NCBI GenBank assembly: GCA_900766895.1 | Contig: CAAFXF010000062.1 | Span: 1-9,226 of the forward strand | From: Clostridia bacterium | GTDB taxonomy: Bacteria; Bacillota; Clostridia; Oscillospirales; Acutalibacteraceae | Length of the DNA stretch: 9,226 nucleotides | Reading direction: 5' to 3' | Shown: in pieces, positions 1-5,456 of the stretch | How positions within the stretch are numbered: position 1 is the first letter of the stretch | Layout: every line of letters starts with the position of its first letter | Translations under genes and position numbers: made by a program | Notes under the pieces: model-generated | Seen by the model: the letters and a program-made list of their open reading frames with translations, nothing else | Databases searched by the model: none | What the model was told of the DNA's origin: nothing

Positions 1-33
1 ATCTTAATAATTATGATGTTTATAAAAAATCTA

Positions 34-1083
34 TTACTCAAAGCTTTCTGCTGTTGTGATTGTTTTAATATCTGTGCAGAACGGTGAAGACTTTTCCTTA
101 ACAGTGTCAAAATCAAAGCCAATCTGTGTGCAGGTTTCGGTATTGATTGTAGCAGTACCGTTATCAAAGAACTTAACTGCATATGTTGCAGGGTCCTTTT
201 CGTTAACAAGAATGTCTGCAACCATATCTGCAGTGTCCCTGCCGAGAGCCGCATAGTCTACACCGTAGCCGAGGAATGCACCGTTGAGTGCAAATGAGTC
301 TGCACCTGTGTAGTGAGGAATACCTGCCTTTGCCAAGTCCTCATAAATTGAAAGCTCTGCGGTCATAATTGTGTTATCTGTTGGGGTAAACACTGCACTG
401 CACTTGTCCTTAACGATTGTTGATACAGCCTGCTGAACCTCTGTAACGTTTGTGCCTGTGTATTCCTTGTACGCAACGCCCTTTGCATCAAGATACTTCT
501 TTGCGTTTTCGATAGGTGTCTTTGAGCTGTCCTGACCCATATCATAAAGAAGGGCAATATTGTCAGCCTTTTCGTCGTTTGCAAAAATCAAATCCATAAT
601 TGCGTCTGTGTTGAGGTAATCCGATGTACCGGTAACGTTTGCGCCCGGTGCCTCGGCACTTGCTACCAAGCCTGCGCCGACAGGGTCTGATACTGCGGCA
701 AATACAACAGGGATTTGATTGTCCTCGGTTGCAGCCTGCATTGCGATTGCAACAGGAGTTGCAACACCTATCATAAGGTCAACGGGTTCTGAAATGTAGC
801 TTGAAATAATTTGGTTCATAACGCTTGCGTCTGCGTTGCAGTTTTGAACGGTAACATCAAATGTGCAGTTGTTTTGCTCACCTGCAACCTTAAGCTGTGA
901 TTCAATGTTTTCTACGATTTGATTGAGTGAAGCATCGTCAACATAGTTGCAAATGCCAACCTTGTAGGTCTTTGCCTGTGCGTTTGCATCACCTGACTCT
1001 GCTGCTCCCTTTGAGCAGGCAGCGAATGCAAAAATGATAGCGATTGATGTTAATACAGCGATAATTTTCTTAAAGTTTTTCAT
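34..1083 (-). CDS. trpX: Tryptophan ABC transporter substrate-binding lipoprotein (TrpX-like)
   Basis: This encodes a 349-residue extracellular solute-binding protein of the ABC_sub_bind (DUF534) family, tethered to the outside of the membrane. Residues 1-22 form a lipoprotein signal peptide: basic MKNFKK, a hydrophobic stretch, then lipobox FAAC with Cys23 as the lipidation site. The mature part has two lobes of periplasmic-binding-protein type, with typical stretches such as IPVVFAAVSDPVGAGLV and VFTPTDNTIM. The start is supported by an AAGGAA ribosome site at 1092-1097. The family alone does not fix the ligand. Tryptophan is inferred from the T-box upstream, whose specifier is UGG and whose acceptor-pairing bases fit tRNA-Trp, and from the Trp-rich leader peptide. 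A permease and an ATPase (trpY, trpZ) would be expected next, beyond position 1. I am confident of the binding protein and fairly confident of the ligand. Confidence 0.88.
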   Translation of the reverse strand: MKNFKKIIAVLTSIAIIFAFAACSKGAAESGDANAQAKTYKVGICNYVDDASLNQIVENIESQLKVAGEQNNCTFDVTVQNCNADASVMNQIISSYISEPVDLMIGVATPVAIAMQAATEDNQIPVVFAAVSDPVGAGLVASAEAPGANVTGTSDYLNTDAIMDLIFANDEKADNIALLYDMGQDSSKTPIENAKKYLDAKGVAYKEYTGTNVTEVQQAVSTIVKDKCSAVFTPTDNTIMTAELSIYEDLAKAGIPHYTGADSFALNGAFLGYGVDYAALGRDTADMVADILVNEKDPATYAVKFFDNGTATINTETCTQIGFDFDTVKEKSSPFCTDIKTITTAESFE

Positions 1084-1091
1084 AATAATTT

Positions 1092-1097
1092 TCCTTT
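1092..1097 (-). promoter_or_regulatory. Ribosome binding site of trpX
   Basis: The minus strand reads GAAAGGAAAATTATTATG, placing AAGGAA 8 bases before the ATG at 1083. It lies about 55 bases beyond the stop codon of the upstream leader peptide, in AT-rich sequence with no visible hairpin, so trpX should be translated independently. Confidence 0.7.
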
Positions 1098-1152
1098 CGA
1101 TAATAAAAATAAATGTTGTTTGTTGTTATAGTTTAATGTTATGCTTTTATTT

Positions 1153-1188
1153 TTACCATCGTCGCCATCGTTTTGTTAAAATAACCAT
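1153..1188 (-). CDS. Putative Trp-codon leader peptide, 11 residues (MVILTKRWRRW)
   Basis: A short reading frame lies between the T-box terminator and trpX. An AAGGAG ribosome site (1198-1203) sits 9 bases before ATG, and the frame reads M-V-I-L-T-K-R-W-R-R-W then TAA. Two of eleven codons are UGG, at positions 8 and 11, including the last sense codon. Trp is normally the rarest residue, and this peptide is in the leader of a gene whose T-box also senses tRNA-Trp. By analogy with trpL, and with rtpLP of the Bacillus subtilis at operon (also a T-box followed by a Trp-codon leader peptide), it may report the supply of charged tRNA-Trp by ribosome stalling. I see no second terminator between it and trpX, so the mechanism is not clear. 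It could instead be a chance reading frame, but the ribosome site is among the best in the window. Confidence 0.6.
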   Translation of the reverse strand: MVILTKRWRRW

Positions 1189-1210
1189 AGCCGCAATCTC
1201 CTTAATTTGA

Positions 1211-1484
1211 TAAATAAAAAACTCCTGTCCTGACATTAACTGTCGGGACAAGAGTGAAAATTCAATCTCCTGCGGTGCCACCCCACTTGGTACATATTGT
1301 ACCCACTTTGCACGTACTGTCATACGCAGACCGTTGTTAACGAAGTGTCTGCTCCGTCTTGCCTACTTTTAATTCAGCTCGCCCTCAAAAGTCCATTCGG
1401 TTTTTCCCTGTACCTACTGCCATTCCACCATCGGCAGCTCTCTGAAAAGCGGTAAAAAACTTACTTACTCTTTCTCATCGGTTT
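1211..1484 (-). promoter_or_regulatory. T-box riboswitch, tRNA-Trp specific
   Basis: This is a complete T-box leader on the minus strand. The T-box sequence AAGTGGGGTGGCACCGCA is at 1270-1287, and its bulge UGGCACC (1274-1280) would pair UGGC with a tRNA 3' end GCCA, meaning a G discriminator base, as in bacterial tRNA-Trp. Stem I has the AGAGAG motif (1438-1443), the distal hairpin CTGCC...GGCAG, and the specifier loop context GAATGGACTTTTGAGG, in which UGG (1393-1395) is the specifier codon. A stem III hairpin (GCAGAC...GTCTGC) follows. The leader ends in an intrinsic terminator at 1211-1255. Uncharged tRNA-Trp should stabilise the antiterminator and allow read-through into the leader peptide and trpX when tryptophan is scarce. 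Confidence 0.95.
1214..1255 (-). terminator. Regulated terminator of the T-box leader
   Basis: On the minus strand the stem ACTCTTGTCCCGACA pairs with TGTCAGGACAGGAGT across the loop GTTAA, with one mismatch and one G-U pair, followed by TTTTTATTTA. It is the OFF state of the T-box switch. The AAGGAG of the leader peptide begins only about 10 bases beyond the T run. Confidence 0.93.
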
Positions 1485-1489
1485 ACTTA

Positions 1490-1518
1490 ACTCTATCACA
1501 ACAAAAAAGCTTTGTCAA
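1490..1518 (-). promoter_or_regulatory. Promoter of the T-box/trpX transcript
   Basis: On the minus strand, -35 TTGACA (1513-1518) is followed after 17 bases by -10 TAGAGT (1490-1495) with an extended TGA just before it. Transcription would start near 1483, right before the first T-box bases. Confidence 0.8.
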
Positions 1519-1528
1519 TAGTTTTTTC

Positions 1529-1590
1529 AAAAAAGTTTTTGCGTGCTAAAGCATCAAAGTGTTAACATATATTATGCAGTACCGCAAAAT
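1529..1590 (-). terminator. Possible terminator of gdhA (weak)
   Basis: Downstream of the gdhA stop, the minus strand has TTTTGCG (1583-1589) and CGCAAAA (1537-1543), which could close a stem-loop of about 40 bases containing a small TGC-TTTA-GCA hairpin, followed by CTTTTTTG. It is AT-rich and long-looped, so it is only a candidate. No better terminator exists before the trpX promoter, so gdhA transcripts may partly read into the T-box region. Confidence 0.3.
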
Positions 1591-1595
1591 TTGGA

Positions 1596-2945
1596 TTAAT
1601 AAATACCCTGCTCCATCATTGCCTGTGCAACCTTTTCAAAGCCCGCAATGTTTGCGCCTGCAACAAGATTGTAGCCAAGGCCGTACTTTTCGGCAGCATC
1701 AACAGAGTTCTTATGAATATCAACCATAGCCTGATGAAGTCGAGAATCAACCTCCTCTGCCGTCCAAGAAAGACGCTGTGAATTTTGGCTCATTTCAAGG
1801 CCGGATACACAAACACCGCCTGCATTGACAGCCTTTGACGGAGCAACGATAACACCGTATGTATTCATAAGCAATTCAAGAGCATCCTCTGTGGTTGGCA
1901 TATTTGCAACCTCTATGTAATACTTTGTGCCGTTTGCAATTATCTTCTTTGCCTCTTGGGCGGTAATCTCATTTTGAGTTGCGCATGGCATTGCAATGTC
2001 TGCCTTAACGCCCCAAGGCTTTTCGTTAGGGAAGAACTCCACACCGAATTTGTCGGCATAGTCCTGACATCTGTCTCTGCCCGATTCTCTCATTTCAAGC
2101 AGGTAGTTTATCTTTTCATCGGTAACGATACCGTCAGGGTCATAGATGTATCCGTCAGGACCTGAAACGGTAACCGGTCTTGCTCCAAGCTGTGACAGCT
2201 TTTTGCAAACACCCCAAGCAACGTTACCAAAGCCCGATACAGTAACGGTTTTGCCTCTGATGCTGTCTACCTCGTGCTTAAGCACCTCCTGTGTATAATA
2301 CACAGCACCGTAGCCGGTAGCCTCCGGTCTGATAAGCGAACCGCCGTATGCTCTGCCCTTGCCGGTAAGCACGCCATTGTCAAACGAATCAACAATTCTT
2401 TTATACTGGCCGAACAAAAAGCCAATCTCTCTGCCACTTACACCGATGTCGCCTGCCGGCACATCAATGTTAGGGCCGATATGTCTGTAAAGCTCTGTCA
2501 TATATGCCTGACAAAAACGCATAATTTCTCCTCTGCTTTTGCCACGCGGATCAAAGTCGGAGCCACCCTTTGCGCCACCCATAGGAAGCCCTGTGAGTGA
2601 GTTCTTAAAGGTTTGCTCAAATCCAAGAAAATACATAATTGACGGATTTACACTTGGATGAAAACGCAAGCCTCCCTTGTAAGGACCGATGGCAGAATTA
2701 AACTGCACACGATAACCTCTGTTAACCTGTGTCTTTCCCTCGTCGTCCACCCAAGAAATGCGAAATGAAATAAGCCTGTCAGGCTCTGCCATGCGTCCGA
2801 GAAGATTGTCCTCAACGTATTCCGGATGCTCATTAATAACCGCCTCAAGTGATCTGAAAACCTCCTTGACGCATTGAATGTACTCCGGTTTTTCGCTGTC
2901 TCTTTTTTCAACGGTAGCGATAACGCTTTCAATATATTCGTTCAT
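1596..2945 (-). CDS. gdhA: Glutamate dehydrogenase, hexameric type
   Basis: The 449-residue enzyme interconverts glutamate and 2-oxoglutarate plus ammonium, and the length matches the hexameric small-subunit family. The dimerisation domain carries the substrate lysines Lys90 (YKGGLRF) and Lys114 (FKNSLTG), the catalytic Lys126 (PMGGAKGG) and Asp166 (PAGDIGV). A Rossmann fold follows (SGFGNVAWG, 237-245), then SGPDGYIYDPDG (261-272). Phe239, Pro263 and Asp264 match, with an offset of one, the residues tied to NAD preference in the Clostridium symbiosum enzyme, so a catabolic NAD-linked role is plausible though not proven. The start at 2945 is chosen over an in-frame ATG at 2999 because GAGGGGG (2953-2959) precedes it at good spacing, and 2999 falls inside the operator palindrome. 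Its promoter carries the regulon operator, tying it to the aminotransferase operon. Confidence 0.96.
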   Translation of the reverse strand: MNEYIESVIATVEKRDSEKPEYIQCVKEVFRSLEAVINEHPEYVEDNLLGRMAEPDRLISFRISWVDDEGKTQVNRGYRVQFNSAIGPYKGGLRFHPSVNPSIMYFLGFEQTFKNSLTGLPMGGAKGGSDFDPRGKSRGEIMRFCQAYMTELYRHIGPNIDVPAGDIGVSGREIGFLFGQYKRIVDSFDNGVLTGKGRAYGGSLIRPEATGYGAVYYTQEVLKHEVDSIRGKTVTVSGFGNVAWGVCKKLSQLGARPVTVSGPDGYIYDPDGIVTDEKINYLLEMRESGRDRCQDYADKFGVEFFPNEKPWGVKADIAMPCATQNEITAQEAKKIIANGTKYYIEVANMPTTEDALELLMNTYGVIVAPSKAVNAGGVCVSGLEMSQNSQRLSWTAEEVDSRLHQAMVDIHKNSVDAAEKYGLGYNLVAGANIAGFEKVAQAMMEQGIY

Positions 2946-2985
2946 AATGCTTCCCCCTCTTAAGCAATTATATGATACGATTTTT

Positions 2986-3005
2986 GAGTGAGTGATCACT
3001 CACTC
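2986..3005. promoter_or_regulatory. TetR-family operator at gdhA (perfect 20-bp palindrome)
   Basis: GAGTGAGTGATCACTCACTC is a perfect palindrome. Its 16-bp core GTGAGTG-AT-CACTCAC (2988-3003) begins 12 bases past the gdhA -10 box, so bound protein would block initiation or early elongation. The core differs at one base from the operator of the aminotransferase operon at 6967-6982. Binding by the TetR protein encoded at 7207-7875 is inferred. Confidence 0.82.
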
Positions 3006-3015
3006 TTTTGGTAAT

Positions 3016-3044
3016 ATTATACCAATTTTTTGCACAAATTTCAA
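3016..3044 (-). promoter_or_regulatory. gdhA promoter
   Basis: On the minus strand, -35 TTGAAA (3039-3044), a 17-base spacer and a perfect -10 TATAAT (3016-3021) preceded by TGG (extended -10). The predicted start is near 3009, just before the palindrome. It lies directly after the end of the radC-like gene. Confidence 0.85.
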
Positions 3045-3077
3045 TATATTTTTACACTTTTTTCAAAACATTCTTAT

Positions 3078-3728
3078 TTACACAACCAAAATGCGAAAAT
3101 ATTTCGAATTCCACAGCGATTGACTTGTTCCAAAGCCAACCGTAACATAGTCAAGCAATACAGTATTAAGCTCGATAGACATTGCCTTAAAGTCTGCAAT
3201 CATATCTATATCATCAGGCAGAAATTCGTTTTCCTTATATTTTGCGATAAAAAAGCCCGTACAGCTTTGCAATGTCAAAAGCTCCATTGTACGTTTCATT
3301 GCATCATCGTTGTATTCATCAAAGCCAACACAGTCAATCGGCTCTGCGTTATGACCAACGGCAAAGGCATAGTACCTAAAGCCCAAAGACGCATTAAGCT
3401 CGGCGTAGGCAATACGGTCCTCATAATTATTAAGGTTAAATTCCTTGGGAGCATCCCGATGCTTCATCAAATCATCAAACATCTTAATGGCAACGGCAGT
3501 GCTTTTCCCCACGCCGTCAACCGACATCAAATCGTCAACAGGTGCAGAAAAGACACCCTCCAAATCTTCAAACCTATCAAAAAGAGCGTAAACAGCAGGC
3601 TTAACATCCTTGCGAGGAACAACCAGCGACAAAAACAGCTCAAGGATTTTAGCATCATCGACATCGTCATACTCACCGTTAAGGTACGCCCTGCGTATCC
3701 TGTCACGATGCCCGTCGCGTCCCTGCAT
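3078..3728 (-). CDS. RadC-like (DUF2466) protein with degenerate MPN/JAB domain
   Basis: This 216-residue protein has RadC domain order. The N-terminal part, GHRDRIRRAYLNG...ILELFLSLVVPRKDVKP (about 6-43), and the helix-hairpin-helix DLMSVDGVGKSTA (66-78) are typical. The C-terminal half (about 105-200) keeps the frame of the MPN domain, including its end LNTVLLDYVTVG (188-198). However, the place of the metal-binding HNHPSG is taken by KYKENE (164-169), and the usual glutamate and strand before it are not recognisable. Metal-dependent peptidase-like activity is therefore unlikely. The role of RadC itself is unsettled; a link to DNA repair is historical and disputed. The start at 3728 has AAGGG about 12 bases upstream. 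The gene has its own promoter and lies between gdhA and the insertion element. It has no obvious metabolic link to its neighbours. Confidence 0.8.
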   Translation of the reverse strand: MQGRDGHRDRIRRAYLNGEYDDVDDAKILELFLSLVVPRKDVKPAVYALFDRFEDLEGVFSAPVDDLMSVDGVGKSTAVAIKMFDDLMKHRDAPKEFNLNNYEDRIAYAELNASLGFRYYAFAVGHNAEPIDCVGFDEYNDDAMKRTMELLTLQSCTGFFIAKYKENEFLPDDIDMIADFKAMSIELNTVLLDYVTVGFGTSQSLWNSKYFRILVV

Positions 3729-3762
3729 AATCGCTCACACCCTTTCGAAATTCTCTACACAA

Positions 3763-3791
3763 ATTTTACCATACAATACACATTTTTACAA
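3763..3791 (-). promoter_or_regulatory. Promoter of the RadC-like gene
   Basis: On the minus strand, -35 TTGTAA (3786-3791), 17 bases, and -10 TAAAAT (3763-3768) preceded by TGG. No copy of the GTGA-N8-TCAC operator is seen here, so the gene appears to be outside the regulon. Confidence 0.7.
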
Positions 3792-3820
3792 TACCTTGCA
3801 CCTATTTGCTTATCCCCTCA

Positions 3821-3861
3821 GTTTTTTGCAGGCAAAAAACAGCTCCCCTTGTCTCAAGGGG
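3821..3861 (-). terminator. Remnant terminator of the aldolase operon, split by the element
   Basis: On the minus strand CCCCTTG-AGA-CAAGGGG (3845-3861) is followed by AGCTG and TTTTTT (3834-3839). If the element at 3858-4137 is removed together with the repeat it made, the flanking AGC (3841-3843) and GCT (4145-4147) come together. They extend the stem to AGC-n-CCCCTTG...CAAGGGG-n-GCT, with A runs before and T runs after, a textbook terminator. What remains is a 7-bp hairpin that may still work weakly. The T run also sits inside a second perfect inverted repeat, GTTTTTTGC-AG-GCAAAAAAC (3821-3840). Confidence 0.55.
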
Positions 3862-4137
3862 TGTCCTAAATAAAGAGGTATAGCTTAAAAGCAAGAGAAA
3901 ACAGCGAAATGCTTCGTTAAATTTTCGGTGAAGGCGTAAAGCCTGCCCCTCAAATTATGCCTTGCCTTTCATCTGTTTCTCGTGCTTTTAAGTGCGAAGC
4001 AGTTTAATCAAACTGATTTAGTTCAGAGTGCATTAATAAAATCCCGTCAATACTTTCGTATTAACGGGATTTTTTAATTGTGCTATGGGCTAAACTCAGA
4101 AAGATTAAACCATACCCCTCTTTGTTCAGGACACCCC
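3858..4137. mobile_element. MITE-like element, about 280 bp, with about 32-bp terminal inverted repeats
   Basis: The left end reads GGGGTGTCCTAAATAAAGAG going inward. The reverse complement of the right end (4128-4137 inward) reads GGGGTGTCCTGAACAAAGAG. The match continues to TAT-n-G-n-TTAA with one 2-base gap, about 28 matches in 32. The outer flanks share the direct repeat CAAGGGGTG (3855-3863 and 4137-4145), so the exact target duplication is ambiguous: AA or CAAG fit symmetrical ends. No protein gene lies inside. The interior has an imperfect long hairpin, CTTAAAAGC...GCTTTTAAG (3884-3904 with 3973-3992), and a strong terminator at 4038-4073. This looks like a non-autonomous transposon remnant moved by a transposase encoded elsewhere. 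I cannot assign the IS family. A structured RNA is the alternative. Confidence 0.6.
4038..4075. terminator. Bidirectional terminator inside the element
   Basis: ATCCCGTCAATAC pairs with GTATTAACGGGAT across TTTC, 11 of 12 core pairs with one C-A mismatch, flanked by A runs on the left and T runs on the right. On the minus strand it reads AAAAATCCCGTTAATACG...GGGATTTTATTAA, so it can end transcripts of the aldolase operon. It probably replaces the operon's disrupted terminator. Confidence 0.82.
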
Positions 4138-4164
4138 AAGGGGTGCTTTTACTAATTCAATGTA

Positions 4165-5382
4165 TTACTTTTTATCAATTTGCTTGCTGTATTTTGCAAG
4201 ATAAACGGTTCTCATAAGGAAGCATTCTGCCTTTGGAACATAGTGTGAGCGATTAAAGATGTCACAATCAATCTGTGCGGCAGCGCCCTTATCCATAATG
4301 ATATCAAGAGCCTGAAGGTCGCCGTCATTATTGCCTGTAATCATAGCGCCCATACCCTGAATCAAGACTGCATTTCTGCCGTCAATAGCATCTGCAACCT
4401 CCTTTGCGCACTCATCTGTGTCGCCGTCAATCCAAGGAACGCACTTAACATCAAGGCCAACGATTTGAGCAAAATCATCAATCATCGGCTCCATAGTTTC
4501 ATCAAGGCAGGATACGGCAACCACATCGGGAGTTGCCATATGCTTAATCATGGTGACATCCTCTGTGTTATAGATAGCTCTGTGGATTTTTTCTACCTTT
4601 GGAGCAATACCGTTTATGCCAAGTCCTGTTTCAAGGTCAACATCAACTGATTTGCCGCCGACAGTAAGAGTAAATGTATTGCCGTTTCTTACTGATGAGC
4701 CAAGGTCGCAAATCTCTGCCGGCATTTCGCCTGCGTCGTGCTTTTTAAGGAAATATCCGCGTCTTGCGTCGTCTGAATACACGGTATCCCAAGAATGACG
4801 AAGGTAGTTATCCTTAATTACCTTTTCACAGCACTTTTCAAGATTTTCTGCGATAGCAAATGCATTGTCATAATCGTCACCCATAACAAGTGTGCCGTGA
4901 TGCTTAAGCATAATAGCACGGCATCTTGGGTTCATTTGAATGCACATTTCTACCTTTTTACGCAACGACTCGGTTGTAGACATAGCGTATTCGGCGCAAG
5001 GAATCTTGTCACCGAGAACATCCTTGAACTCGTCATATACATTTCTGATTTCCATACCTGTTATGGAAACAATCGTTGCCGCTCTTTGATGAGTGTGAAT
5101 AACAAAATCAACAGTTGGATGATGACGGTATGCAGCTGCGTGAACACCCTTTTCGGATGACGGCTTAATATCGCCCTCGTGTGAGCAGTCCTCAATGTTT
5201 ACCACAACGATTTCCTCAGGAGTGAGGTCCTCATATGCTCTGCCTGACGGAGTGATAACAAACTGAGTGTCGCTGATACGCGCAGAAACGTTACCCCAGG
5301 TACGAGCGATAAGACCGGTTTGTACCAATCTTTTACCGGCTTCAACAACTAATCTTTTAGCTTCTTCAATTTCGTAAGCCAT
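4165..5382 (-). CDS. Class II aldolase/adducin family protein with two tandem aldolase domains
   Basis: This 405-residue protein is about twice the usual class II aldolase length. The first domain (about 1-200) is complete: GNVSAR (30-35), TPSG (44-47), the catalytic-type acid Glu77 in SSEKG, zinc ligands His96 and His98 in HTH, and a third ligand in LKHHG (His161/162). It should be a zinc-dependent aldolase cleaving a phosphorylated ketose or similar sugar, with fuculose- and ribulose-phosphate enzymes as relatives. The second domain (about 250-375) repeats the fold: IKHMATPDVVAVS (279-291) matches VIHTHQRAATIVS, and VLIQGMGAMITG (339-350) matches IMLKHHGTLVMG. HTH and HHG are lost there, so it is probably non-catalytic. 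It follows the aminotransferase after a 74-base gap holding a hairpin. A ribosome site AAGGGG (5389-5394) supports the start. The substrate is unknown. Confidence 0.9.
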   Translation of the reverse strand: MAYEIEEAKRLVVEAGKRLVQTGLIARTWGNVSARISDTQFVITPSGRAYEDLTPEEIVVVNIEDCSHEGDIKPSSEKGVHAAAYRHHPTVDFVIHTHQRAATIVSITGMEIRNVYDEFKDVLGDKIPCAEYAMSTTESLRKKVEMCIQMNPRCRAIMLKHHGTLVMGDDYDNAFAIAENLEKCCEKVIKDNYLRHSWDTVYSDDARRGYFLKKHDAGEMPAEICDLGSSVRNGNTFTLTVGGKSVDVDLETGLGINGIAPKVEKIHRAIYNTEDVTMIKHMATPDVVAVSCLDETMEPMIDDFAQIVGLDVKCVPWIDGDTDECAKEVADAIDGRNAVLIQGMGAMITGNNDGDLQALDIIMDKGAAAQIDCDIFNRSHYVPKAECFLMRTVYLAKYSKQIDKK

Positions 5383-5400
5383 AATTTTCCCCTTGTTTAC

Positions 5401-5416
5401 TCAATATTCATATTGA
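5401..5416. repeat. 16-bp palindrome upstream of the aldolase gene
   Basis: TCAATAT-TC-ATATTGA has perfect 7-bp arms and lies just before the aldolase ribosome site. No promoter is recognisable near it. It could be a protein site, an RNA hairpin near the start, or chance in AT-rich sequence. Confidence 0.35.
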
Positions 5417-5422
5417 CAAAAC

Positions 5423-5441
5423 GGGCGGTTATGCACCGCCC
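5423..5441 (-). terminator. Intercistronic hairpin between aminotransferase and aldolase
   Basis: On the minus strand GGGCGG-TGCATAA-CCGCCC is followed by GTTTTG. The stem is GC-rich but the T run is short. It is more likely a partial terminator or an mRNA-stabilising hairpin that sets a higher aminotransferase to aldolase ratio than a full stop, since no separate aldolase promoter is visible. Confidence 0.5.
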
Positions 5442-5456
5442 AATTTATGTCGTTAA

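Noticed and set aside
1519..1595. A copy of the TetR operator near the trpX promoter
   Set aside because: No GTGA-N8-TCAC repeat is found between gdhA and the T-box. The trpX module seems to be controlled only through tryptophan.
2946..2999. An N-terminal extension of GdhA starting at ATG 2999
   Set aside because: It would put the start within the operator palindrome, about 10 bases from the predicted transcription start and without a ribosome site. Family length and GAGGGGG support 2945.
3030..3869. A 279-codon open frame on the plus strand opposite the RadC-like gene
   Set aside because: It is the antisense of a gene with clear RadC family features, its start lies in the gdhA promoter region, and its product is low-complexity without a recognisable domain or ribosome site.
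3858..4137. The intergenic repeat read as a typical IS with TG...CA ends
   Set aside because: TGTCCT...AGGACA would fit such ends, but the flanking bases then give no matching target duplication, so the element boundary and family were left open.
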